Shown piece by piece: positions 27,287 through 34,690 of a stretch of DNA of 64,000 bases. The stretch is taken from positions 1 to 64,000 of the forward strand of contig JAPFBR010000007.1 of NCBI GenBank assembly GCA_035798135.1, written 5' to 3'. Numbering within the stretch: position 1 is the stretch's first letter; each line of letters starts with the position of its first letter. Under the pieces are notes generated by a model. The model was given only the letters and a program-made list of their open reading frames with translations. It was not told where the DNA came from and did not search any database. The DNA is from Sediminicola sp035798135. Its GTDB lineage: Bacteria; Bacteroidota; Bacteroidia; Flavobacteriales; Flavobacteriaceae. The position numbers and the translations under genes are program-made.

Positions 27287-28173
27287 TAGTGCAAAATGGC
27301 TTTTAACTGGTTTCGATACTCAGAAGGATTTTGTCCAGTAAAGGCTTTAAAAAGTTTGTTGAAATGCGAAAAATTGTTGAATCCGCTTTCAAAACAGACG
27401 TCTGTAATGCTAATTGGTTTTTCCGCCAATAATTTGGAGGCATGAACCAAGCGATATTCATTGACGAACTGAGTAAAGGTTTTATTGGTGATTTTTTTAA
27501 AATATCGACAAAAGGAAGGCACGGTCATACTTGCCAAATCGGCCACTTCTTCCAAGGTTAGCTCCTCCTTAAAATTTGTTTTTACGTGATTGAAGATAAC
27601 ATTGATTCTGTCATTGTCCTTAATCTCTGTCTCCATAGAAAAGCCAGCAGCATTCAAAACCTTAAATTCTTGGGAATTCCCCAATTCGTTCAAGATATTC
27701 AAAATGGAAAGCAACCGCTGAAAATCGGTCTGGTATTCCAAAATTTCCATTTTTTCCCCGATCTTTCGTTTGGTAGTCCCGTTAAAGGCTATTCCACCTT
27801 TGGCATTTTCAAAAAGCTTTTGGATTTTTTTCATTTCAGGAATTCCAAAAAAATCGGTTCCTAAAAAATCCATTTTCATTTGAACCACGGTCTCGCTGGT
27901 ATTTTCTGTCAGTTTATCCGTAAACCCACAATGGGGTAGATTTGATCCTACTAAAATTAGGTCACCATCGGTATAATATGATACATGGCTTCCTATTTGG
28001 CGTTTACCACTGCCTCCATTTACATAAACCAATTCCATTTCCGGGTGATAATGCCAGATATGGTTTTTGTTGGAAAGATTGGCATCAAATTTCTGATAGG
28101 TAAAGGAATGCCCAAAATCTGGTTCAATAGCTTCAAATGCCGGTTTCAGTTTTATCATAGAATTCACTTTCAT
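27286..28173 (-). CDS. AraC family transcriptional regulator with N-terminal cupin
   Basis: A 295-aa regulator. ATG at 28173 is used; an upstream in-frame TTG at 28212 overlaps the predicted -7 box, and a further ATG at 28158 is possible. The N-terminal cupin carries HYHPEMELVYVNGG and GDLILVGSNLPHCG; the C-terminal ~100 residues hold the two HTH motifs (LTLEEVADLASMTVPSFCRYFKK, ITDVCFESGFNNFSHFNKLFK). It lacks the Ada methyl-acceptor domain. Stop overlaps the AlkB-type start (TAATG), so it likely controls or at least accompanies that gene. Effector unknown. Confidence 0.9.
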   Translation of the reverse strand: MKVNSMIKLKPAFEAIEPDFGHSFTYQKFDANLSNKNHIWHYHPEMELVYVNGGSGKRQIGSHVSYYTDGDLILVGSNLPHCGFTDKLTENTSETVVQMKMDFLGTDFFGIPEMKKIQKLFENAKGGIAFNGTTKRKIGEKMEILEYQTDFQRLLSILNILNELGNSQEFKVLNAAGFSMETEIKDNDRINVIFNHVKTNFKEELTLEEVADLASMTVPSFCRYFKKITNKTFTQFVNEYRLVHASKLLAEKPISITDVCFESGFNNFSHFNKLFKAFTGQNPSEYRNQLKAILH

Positions 28174-28209
28174 TGTAAATTTAGTAAAGGTCGTAATTGC
28201 AATTCTCTG

Positions 28210-28217
28210 CAAAATTA
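28210..28217 (-). promoter_or_regulatory. Candidate -7 box for the AraC-AlkB pair
   Basis: Minus-strand TAATTTTG (TAnnTTTG) placed to start transcription near 28203, about 30 nt before the ATG at 28173. Upstream TTTG box not evident. Confidence 0.4.
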
Positions 28218-28325
28218 CCTAAAATATGTTCTGTATTAACATTAGTACAGTTATTGTTGTGTTAAACGGGTAAAATAGCACATAAATAGGAGAAATGAGG
28301 TGTAGTGGGGGGAGGAGTATGGCCG

Positions 28326-28333
28326 TAAGTTTG
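28326..28333 (+). promoter_or_regulatory. Candidate -7 box for the 126-aa secreted protein
   Basis: TAAGTTTG (TAnnTTTG) 38 nt before the ATG; the region just upstream is unusually G-rich (gtggggggagg) and has no TTTG box. Confidence 0.4.
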
Positions 28334-28371
28334 CTATAGAAATGATTTAGTAATCTTAAATCTAAAAAATT

Positions 28372-28752
28372 ATGAAAAAAGCATTGAAAATTACAGCAGT
28401 ATTGGGCCTTATGTTAACTACAGTAGTGGGTATGGCCACAGAAGTTAAATCTAATTCAATTCAAGTCCGTGAGGTTAAGCCTCTTGTTCTTAATTTGAAT
28501 GCAGATAAGATCATTAAACCTACCTTCCGCACAAAAGGGAAAATGGTTTATATGAACCACTTAAACCTAAATGGTAAAAAAGTAGAAGTAAAGGTTCAAG
28601 ATGCTTCTGGAAATGTCATCTATGAAACAACGTTTTATGATACGGTAATTGTGGAAAAAGCGTTCAATTTTGAAAAAGCTTATAGAGGTCGATATACAGT
28701 TATTATAAAAGATGGTAACGACACATATTATGAGAATGTCCTTGTAAAATAG
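28372..28752 (+). CDS. Small secreted protein with Ig-like/DUF3244-like fold (126 aa)
   Basis: A 126-aa protein with signal peptide (ITAVLGLMLTTVVGMAT) and a beta-rich mature part (KMVYMNHLNLNGKKVEVKVQDASGNVIYETTFYD..., AYRGRYTVIIKDGNDTYYENVLVK). The GxYTVIIKDGNxTYYENV ending resembles the C-terminal beta domains of secreted Bacteroidota proteins (DUF3244 or Por-secretion-like), but it is too short and unspecific for a firm family call. It has its own promoter and a terminator 30 nt after the stop, so it is monocistronic. Role unknown. Confidence 0.78.
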   Translation: MKKALKITAVLGLMLTTVVGMATEVKSNSIQVREVKPLVLNLNADKIIKPTFRTKGKMVYMNHLNLNGKKVEVKVQDASGNVIYETTFYDTVIVEKAFNFEKAYRGRYTVIIKDGNDTYYENVLVK

Positions 28753-28781
28753 TTAGTTTAGAGTCAGTTAATTTTATCCAG

Positions 28782-28809
28782 AAAAAAGGGGCTAATTAGC
28801 CCCTTTTTT
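28782..28809. terminator. Bidirectional terminator overlapping the end of the DUF885 gene
   Basis: Perfect palindrome AAAAAAGGGGCTAA / TTAGCCCCTTTTTT. The stop codon of the minus-strand DUF885 gene (28792-28794) lies inside the stem, and its last codons (Lys-Lys-Gly-Ala-Asn) form one arm. Confidence 0.85.
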
Positions 28810-30588
28810 ATTGGATGATACCCAACTATTTATTTTGTCTTCCAATAGCGCTAAAGGCACGCATCCTATTTCCAAAACTTGGTTGTGGAATTCCTTGATG
28901 CTAAAGTCCTTCCCCATTTCTTTTTCGGCTATGGCGCGCAGTTCCAATATTTTGAGCTGCCCAATCTTATAGGAAAGAGCCTGGCCTGGATTGGCCATAT
29001 AGCGTTCTATTTCTGCAGTGATCCCTTCTTCAGATTCTGCTTCGTTTTCCAAAGAGTATTGTATGGCCTGTTCCCTTGTCCAACCTTTTGCATGCAACCC
29101 TGTATCTACAACCAATCTCACGGCCCTGTGCATTTCTGCGCCCAACATTCCAAAATATTGGTAAGGATCTTGGTAAAGTCCCAATTCCTTGCCCAAGGAT
29201 TCTGTATAAAGGGCCCAGCCTTCTCCATAAGCACTGTACCAAAGGGTTTTTCTGAATTTAGGTAAATCCCCGTTCTCTTGGGTCAAAGAAACTTGAAAGT
29301 GGTGTCCCGGGATGGCCTCATGTAAGAAAAGGTCTTCATCGGAATACACATTATACGCTTTTACCTCTGGTATTGGAACATAGAATATACCAGGTCTTGT
29401 ACCGTCCAAGGATCCGGGGTTGTACTCGGCACTGGCAGAGGCCTCCCGAAATGCTTCCGTTCTGCGTATCTCAAATGGTGTTTTAGGTTGATGGTCGAAT
29501 AGAAGATCTACCTGTGGCTTCATTTTTTTGTGAATGGCCTTAAAATTATCCAATACCTGCTGTGGGTCTGTAAATGGCATCAATTCTTTTTTATTCCGCA
29601 CATAATCAAAGAAGGCCTTAAGATTGCCATCAAAACCAACCTGTTGCTTCACCTTTTCCATTTCCATGGAAATACGTTTCACTTCCTTCAAACCTATTTG
29701 GTGTATTTTTTCCGCCGTCATGTCGGTGGTAGTATAAAGCTTGATGGAATAGTCATAGTAGGCCTTGCCATCGGGAGTGGTTTCAATACCGCTTGTGGAA
29801 CGCCCAGCTGCCAGATATTTAGTACCCATAAAATGATATAGCTTTTGATAGGCAGGAATTATTTTCTTTTTTATCATTGCCATATAATCGTTGGTAATTC
29901 TCTTTTTTTCCACTGCATTGAAAGCTTCTGGGAAATTCTTTACCGGGGAGAAAAATAAATGTTGGTCAATCTCCTTAGTTGTCAATGCCTTCAGCTGAGG
30001 AATAATTTTTTGGATCAACGCTTTCGGGAGTACATAACCCTTTTCCAATCCTTCCCTCATCCGCTCTTCAGCAGTGGCCATCCAAACGACATAACTATCC
30101 AGTCTCTTTAACCAATTCTCGTAATCTTGGACGGTTTTAAAGGGCTGGGCACTTGTGCCTCCTGCATATTGGCCCATGGTCAACTGTAGCGTCCACATTT
30201 GATTGATAGGGGTGAGGTCTTCCCTAAACTCCATACGTTCTAAATTCCGAGTACATTCCCATTCCAAGATAGCCTTGCTCATTTTTTCGCTCTCGGATAG
30301 GTCGATGTCCTTGATGGGGGCCAGTTCTTCCTTATATTTTTGGTAATAGGCCTTTTCCATTGCCTTGTAGTCTTCTGTAAGGTTATTTAGGAAAATATCG
30401 TTATACCTGCTGTCCCCTTCCGAGGTGGCTTTAAGGGGGTATAATTTTAAACCATCTTCATAATAGTTATCCATTAAGGTCCCAAATGCCTCATTTTTAG
30501 CCATAGCATTTTCTTTTAAGGGTTCTGGTTTGTTTTTACAGGCCGTTAAGGCAAGGGTTCCAAGGACTAGGATTAGATATTTTTTCAA
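28792..30588 (-). CDS. DUF885 family lipoprotein, putative metallopeptidase
   Basis: A 598-aa lipoprotein: signal with lipobox (LGTLALTACKNK), then a long helical DUF885 domain. The metal-binding motif HEAIPGHHFQ (an HExxxGHH form, in the last third) and a downstream glutamate region (YTESLGKELGLY) support a zinc-dependent peptidase-like active site, though substrates are poorly known. Probably periplasmic, lipid-anchored. No frameshift or truncation seen. Its last codons and stop are inside a bidirectional terminator. Confidence 0.9.
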   Translation of the reverse strand: MKKYLILVLGTLALTACKNKPEPLKENAMAKNEAFGTLMDNYYEDGLKLYPLKATSEGDSRYNDIFLNNLTEDYKAMEKAYYQKYKEELAPIKDIDLSESEKMSKAILEWECTRNLERMEFREDLTPINQMWTLQLTMGQYAGGTSAQPFKTVQDYENWLKRLDSYVVWMATAEERMREGLEKGYVLPKALIQKIIPQLKALTTKEIDQHLFFSPVKNFPEAFNAVEKKRITNDYMAMIKKKIIPAYQKLYHFMGTKYLAAGRSTSGIETTPDGKAYYDYSIKLYTTTDMTAEKIHQIGLKEVKRISMEMEKVKQQVGFDGNLKAFFDYVRNKKELMPFTDPQQVLDNFKAIHKKMKPQVDLLFDHQPKTPFEIRRTEAFREASASAEYNPGSLDGTRPGIFYVPIPEVKAYNVYSDEDLFLHEAIPGHHFQVSLTQENGDLPKFRKTLWYSAYGEGWALYTESLGKELGLYQDPYQYFGMLGAEMHRAVRLVVDTGLHAKGWTREQAIQYSLENEAESEEGITAEIERYMANPGQALSYKIGQLKILELRAIAEKEMGKDFSIKEFHNQVLEIGCVPLALLEDKINSWVSSNKKGAN

Positions 30589-30706
30589 TGCTAGATTTTT
30601 AGTGGTTTCTCAATTAAAATTACGGTATTTTCAGGAGGCCCTGTGCTCCAAACGAAACCTACTTTTAATGCAAAAGGATATTACTATAGCCACTTCTTGG
30701 GTAAAA

Positions 30707-31339
30707 TTATAAGTACTTTTCTATGCTTTCTCGTTTTTTCAAGGGTAATGCTTGGTTGTTTATTGCAAGTTTTAAAATCTCGCGGGATTTTTCCTTAGCG
30801 AATAAAAGGTTGTAAAATTGTTGGACTGTAAGGCTATTTTTAGATTGTTGCGCCAAGACCATTTTGTCCCCTTGCCCCACCAAGCCTTCCTCTAAAATTC
30901 GGACATAGGAACCGGGATGGGATCGGTCTATGAATTGTTTTAGAATGTTTTGGTCTTCGAATCGAATACCAAGTTTATAACAGGGTTCCCTAGGCTGTGA
31001 AATTTGCACCAAAGCCCCGCCGATCTTATAGATGTCGCCAATCCGAATTTGGGATTCATCCAATCCTTTAATGGTTAGGTTTTCGCCGAACATACCCCAG
31101 TCCCATGTAAGTTTAGGGTACAATTTTTTCCAATAAGCATATTCATCTGCCGAAAATAGGTAACAGGCCTTATCCAGTCCGCCATGATACTTTCTATCCA
31201 CTACAGTATCCTTGTCTACATCTGTTTTGCCAAGAAAAATAGGTGCTGGGGTAGGGGTTTTGAAGATGCCGGTTATTTCTTCCTTCCCGTGCCATGTAAT
31301 AGTGGTGCCTTTGCTGATATTGGTAGCGATTACTTTCAT
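30707..31339 (-). CDS. MOSC-domain protein (YiiM-like)
   Basis: A 210-aa protein; ATG at 31339 (MKVIATNISKG) is preferred over an in-frame upstream codon at 31375 because alignment-typical MOSC sequence begins there. The MOSC domain shows VVDRKYHGGLDKACYLF, WGMFGENLTIKGLDE and the conserved cysteine in QISQPREPCYKLG, expected to contact the molybdenum cofactor. YiiM-type proteins reduce N-hydroxylated substrates. A C-terminal helical extension follows (FAKEKSREILKL). Stand-alone gene. Confidence 0.9.
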   Translation of the reverse strand: MKVIATNISKGTTITWHGKEEITGIFKTPTPAPIFLGKTDVDKDTVVDRKYHGGLDKACYLFSADEYAYWKKLYPKLTWDWGMFGENLTIKGLDESQIRIGDIYKIGGALVQISQPREPCYKLGIRFEDQNILKQFIDRSHPGSYVRILEEGLVGQGDKMVLAQQSKNSLTVQQFYNLLFAKEKSREILKLAINNQALPLKKRESIEKYL

Positions 31340-31414
31340 TAGAAAATAGGTTTGATCCTTTTTATTGGAAACCAAGCGTTATTTAGGTGTTATTTAATAA
31401 TAATAATAAAGATA

Positions 31415-31774
31415 TTAAAACTGTAGATACCACAACGCCCAAAACATCAAGACAAATTGTAGGGGGATACGAAATACCAAAACCCACACTGGAACACCGG
31501 CAGCGGCTTTTTTGCCTGTTAGCATATAGAAATGTACCAGTAAGAATACGGCAAGCATAGCTATGATTCCGAAAATTGAGAAGTCTTTAGTGGCTTTAAA
31601 ACAGACTCCAATTGCCAACATAATTTCTGCTATGCCACTTAGGGCCACCAATAATTTATGGCTCGGGAGATATCTTGGCATTATTCTTAAATACGCCTTG
31701 GGTTTTACAAAATGCATAATGCCGGCAAAAAAATACATTGCTGACATGAGATAAAGATGCCACGGATAAATCAT
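31415..31774 (-). CDS. DoxX-like family membrane protein
   Basis: A 119-aa inner-membrane protein with four hydrophobic segments, matching the small DoxX/DoxD-like four-helix family (LYLMSAMYFFAGIMHFVKP, LVALSGIAEIMLAIGVCF, IIAMLAVFLLVHFYML, VLVFRIPLQFVLMFWAL). Function is not established for this subgroup; some relatives support respiratory or redox functions. It starts shortly after the htpG terminator, in the same direction. Confidence 0.85.
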   Translation of the reverse strand: MIYPWHLYLMSAMYFFAGIMHFVKPKAYLRIMPRYLPSHKLLVALSGIAEIMLAIGVCFKATKDFSIFGIIAMLAVFLLVHFYMLTGKKAAAGVPVWVLVFRIPLQFVLMFWALWYLQF

Positions 31775-31792
31775 GGTATGAATATACCAATA

Positions 31793-31826
31793 AAAAAGGG
31801 ACTGCTTTTTAAAGCAGTCCCTTTTT
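31793..31826 (-). terminator. Rho-independent terminator after htpG
   Basis: Stem GGGACTGCTTT / AAAGCAGTCCC flanked by A/T runs on both sides; lies 21 nt after the htpG stop on the minus strand. Confidence 0.85.
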
Positions 31827-31846
31827 CCTATAGATTAGAAATCTTC

Positions 31847-33745
31847 TTATTTGATGATATCGTAACTCCTTTTAATGAAGTTGGTCAGTTCTTCACCTTT
31901 GAGCAATCCTTTTGATAAACGGGCTAAATCCAGGGATTGATTGATCAATCGCTCTTTCTTTTTGGCCGTTTTGGTGTTCAGGATCTCATTTACCAGATCG
32001 GAGTTTGTGTTTACAATCAGATTGTACATTTCTGGCATGTTGCCCATACCAAACATACCTCCGCCGCCAGTCTGCTGCATTTCTTTCATTCTCCTTAAAA
32101 ACTCTGGCTCCGTTATAATAAAAGGGTCTGCATTGCTATCCATAGCCTCCAATTGAATGGTATAGCTTTTATTTTGGATCACCTCTTCCAATTCGGTTTT
32201 TAATTTCTCCTTTTCCTCATCGGATAATTTTGAAATTTGGGTATCCTCTTTTTTAATTAGGTTGTCCAAATGATCGGCATCAACCCTTGCAAAGGATACG
32301 TTTTCTTTGGAAGTCTCCAATTTTTGAATCAAGTGTGGCACTATTGGTGAATCCAATAACAAAACCTCAAAACCTCTAGCCTTGGCCGTTTCTATATAAC
32401 TGTGCTGTGCCTCTTTGTTGGAAGCATAAAGGATTACCAATTTATCATCCTTATCGGTATGGTTTTCCTTTGTTTTTTCTTGAAGTTCTTCAAAAGTATA
32501 GAATTTCCCATCAACTGTTGGGTAGAGGGCAAACTTGTCAGCCTTTTCAAAGAATTTATCTTCAGAAAGCATCCCGTACTCTATTACGATTTTAATATCG
32601 TTCCATTTGGCCTCAAAATCTTCTCTATTGTTCTTGAATAGGGACGACAACTTATCGGCTACTTTTCTAGTGATATAGGAAGCTATTTTTTTAACTGCAC
32701 CATCTGCCTGTAAATAGGAGCGGGAAACATTCAATGGAATATCCGGAGAATCGATCACCCCTCTTAGCATCGTAAGGAATTCAGGAACTATGCCTTCCAC
32801 ATTATCCGTTACAAAAACTTGATTTTGGTATAACTGTATACGATCTTTTTGAACGTTTAAGTCGTTTGTCAATTTTGGAAAATATAAAATCCCCGTAAGG
32901 TTAAAAGGATAGTCTACATTTAGATGGATATGGAATAGGGGCTCTTCAAATTGCATGGGATATAATTCCCTATAAAACCCTTTGTAATCCTCTTCTTTTA
33001 AATCCGCTGGCATCTTGGTCCAAGCCGGATTTGGATTGTTGATGATGTTGTCCACCTCTTGGGTAGGAGCCTTGTCTTCTTCCTTGGCATCTTCTGGCTT
33101 GGGAAGCGTTTCGGTTTTGGTTCCAAATTTAATCGGAATCGGCATAAACTTGTTGTACTTGCTCAATAGCTCAGAAATCCTATTCTCTTCCAAGAATTCC
33201 GTAGAGTCCTCAGTAATGTGCAGGATAATCTCAGTACCGCGATCTGTTTTGTCACTTGGTTCTATGGTAAAGTTAGGAGAACCATCACAAGTCCAATGGG
33301 CCGCTGGCTCATCTTTATAACTCTTGGTGATAAGTTCAACTTTTTCTGCCACCATAAAAGCGGAGTAAAAGCCTAAACCAAAATGACCAATAATACCAGT
33401 ATCCTTGGCGGAGTCCTTGGTAGAATCCTTATACTTGTCCAAAAATTCCTCAGCCCCTGAAAAGGCCACTTCATTGATATACTTTTGAACCTCCTCTTCG
33501 GTCATCCCTAAACCTTGATCGATAATATGGATTTTCTTGCCTTCCTTATCAATTTTGATCTCAATAATTGGGTTGCCATATTCCACTGTTGTCTCTCCAA
33601 TAGTAGTTATGTGCTTTAACTTTAAAGTTGCATCCGTGGCATTGGACACCAATTCCCGTAAAAATATTTCATGATCGCTGTATAAGAATTTCTTAATCAA
33701 CGGAAATATGTTTTCAACGGACACATTAATCTTACCTGTAGCCAT
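31847..33745 (-). CDS. htpG: Chaperone HtpG (bacterial Hsp90)
   Basis: A 632-aa ATP-dependent cytoplasmic chaperone. The GHKL ATPase motifs are clear: FLRELVSNATDATLK (N-box, ~27-41), IIDQGLGMTEEEV (G1), GIIGHFGLGFYSAF (G2) and RGTEIILHI. The middle domain has NVSRSYLQAD with the catalytic arginine. The dimerisation domain closes the protein, with a short Met/Gly-rich loop (MQQTGGGGMFGMGNMPEM) before the last helices. Intact and of normal length. The upstream region carries a TGACA direct repeat. Confidence 0.95.
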   Translation of the reverse strand: MATGKINVSVENIFPLIKKFLYSDHEIFLRELVSNATDATLKLKHITTIGETTVEYGNPIIEIKIDKEGKKIHIIDQGLGMTEEEVQKYINEVAFSGAEEFLDKYKDSTKDSAKDTGIIGHFGLGFYSAFMVAEKVELITKSYKDEPAAHWTCDGSPNFTIEPSDKTDRGTEIILHITEDSTEFLEENRISELLSKYNKFMPIPIKFGTKTETLPKPEDAKEEDKAPTQEVDNIINNPNPAWTKMPADLKEEDYKGFYRELYPMQFEEPLFHIHLNVDYPFNLTGILYFPKLTNDLNVQKDRIQLYQNQVFVTDNVEGIVPEFLTMLRGVIDSPDIPLNVSRSYLQADGAVKKIASYITRKVADKLSSLFKNNREDFEAKWNDIKIVIEYGMLSEDKFFEKADKFALYPTVDGKFYTFEELQEKTKENHTDKDDKLVILYASNKEAQHSYIETAKARGFEVLLLDSPIVPHLIQKLETSKENVSFARVDADHLDNLIKKEDTQISKLSDEEKEKLKTELEEVIQNKSYTIQLEAMDSNADPFIITEPEFLRRMKEMQQTGGGGMFGMGNMPEMYNLIVNTNSDLVNEILNTKTAKKKERLINQSLDLARLSKGLLKGEELTNFIKRSYDIIK

Positions 33746-33811
33746 ATTTTGATATAGTTTTAAATATTATGATTAATCCTATGTCAAAAAAAATACCATA
33801 CTCTGTATAAG

Positions 33812-33824
33812 TGACAAACTGACA
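33812..33824. promoter_or_regulatory. TGACA direct repeat upstream of htpG
   Basis: TGACAaacTGACA (TGTCAgttTGTCA on the htpG strand), two pentamers 3 nt apart, 67 nt upstream of the htpG ATG. A heat-shock or stress regulator site is possible; no factor is identified. Confidence 0.3.
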
Positions 33825-33907
33825 CATTGCCAAGATTGAACATGGCTTCCACAAAAAATTAACAAATTATTTTGTTTGATTATTTATAAGTATAAGTAAA
33901 CAATTAT

Positions 33908-34023
33908 TATATTTGTAGTGTTGCAGGAAAAATGCTATGAAAAAGATTTATTACTGTAACAAGTTTGTTTATTTATTGGTTAGGTTGTTTAAAAAGCGTG
34001 TTTTTTCAAACACGCTTTTTTTA
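33908..34023 (+). ncRNA. Candidate small RNA with its own -7 box and terminator
   Basis: TATATTTG at 33908-33915 (TAnnTTTG) is followed about 75 nt later by a strong hairpin with T tail (AAAAAGCGTG, 10-nt loop region, CACGCTTTTTTT; 33991-34023). A transcript of about 100 nt would result. A 44-codon ORF beginning at 33937 runs straight through the terminator and is unlikely to be expressed. No known RNA family recognised. Confidence 0.35.
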
Positions 34024-34044
34024 TGGACTTTAATTATTTCATAT

Positions 34045-34070
34045 ATGTTTAACATATTTATGTTTACATA
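34045..34070 (+). promoter_or_regulatory. Tandem palindromes, probable operator of the lost TetR-like gene
   Basis: ATGTTTAACAT (34045-34055) and TATGTTTACATA (34059-34070) are adjacent palindromic sites; a further TTTACATAAACA-like half lies at 34079-34090. They sit 34-59 nt before the truncated TetR-like start, where an autoregulated repressor would bind. Confidence 0.4.
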
Positions 34071-34103
34071 ATTGTTTTTTTACATAAACAAAATGATATT
34101 GCT

Positions 34104-34169
34104 ATGCCAGCAAATGCAAATACTAAGAAAATTACGGAAGATGCCATTATAGGCGACTACATGGTTTAA
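34104..34169 (+). pseudogene. TetR-like regulator remnant (first ~20 codons only)
   Basis: ATG at 34104 encodes MPANANTKKITEDAIIGDYM, which resembles the N-terminus of the TetR-type regulators that precede AarF/ABC1 kinase genes in flavobacteria (from memory of the family, not searched). After the residue M20 the frame enters kinase-derived sequence and stops at 34167. The rest of the regulator is missing. Confidence 0.5.
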
Positions 34170-34657
34170 AGAAAGTGCATGCCGATCCACATCCCGGTAA
34201 TTTTTTGGTCAGCGTAAGGGAAACCTTGATCGCCATAGATTTTGGTTATTTCAAAGAGGTGCCCAATGAATTTTACATACCCTATTTTGAGCTTGCCAAA
34301 AAGGAAAATATATAGAATGATGCCATATTCATGGAGAAGCTTTATGAATTGGAAATATTGTCCGATACTGATTCCCCGGAGGAATTAAAATTCTTCAAGG
34401 CCTTGTTCAAGGAATTGTTGATTATTTTCACGTCCCATTTCAATGAAGAGCATTTTGATTTTGGAGCGGATGAATTCTGGATCAGGATAGCAACCTTAAG
34501 TGAGCGCTATTCAAAAGATCCACAGATAAGGAAAATGAACGGTAACCGTGGTTCCAAACATTTCCTATATCTTAATAGGACCTTTTTTGGCCTGTACAAT
34601 TTACTGCATGATCTCAAGGCAAAAGTAGTGGTCAATAATTATAGACAATACATATAA
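34166..34657 (+). pseudogene. AarF/ABC1/UbiB kinase remnant (C-terminal third, with internal stop)
   Basis: The frame starting at 34166 reads LKKVHADPHPGNFLVSV and IAIDFGYFKEVPNEFY: the catalytic loop (HADPHPGNF) and the metal-binding DFG of the ABC1 atypical kinase family. It then meets an in-frame TAG at 34313-34315 and continues in the same frame (NDAIFMEKLYELEILSD...KMNGNRGSKHFLYLNRTFFGLYNLL) to 34657. The N-terminal ~280 residues with the ATP-binding lobe are absent. The piece after the stop is open from ATG 34331 (108 aa) but is very unlikely to be functional. Joined directly to the TetR remnant by a deletion. Confidence 0.82.
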
Positions 34658-34690
34658 AAAAAGCCCCGAATTATTTCGGGGCTTTTTTTT
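34656..34690. terminator. Bidirectional terminator between the AarF remnant and the S9 peptidase pseudogene
   Basis: Stem AGCCCCGAA / TTCGGGGCT with a 4-nt loop, A run on the left, T run on the right. It survives although both flanking genes are broken. Confidence 0.85.

Noticed and set aside
33937..34071. 44-codon hydrophobic ORF (MKKIYYCNKFVYLLV...)
   Set aside because: A terminator hairpin lies in its middle; small RNA is a better reading.
34331..34657. Stand-alone 108-aa protein
   Set aside because: It is the C-terminal end of an AarF/ABC1 kinase in frame with further kinase sequence beyond a stop codon, so a remnant.
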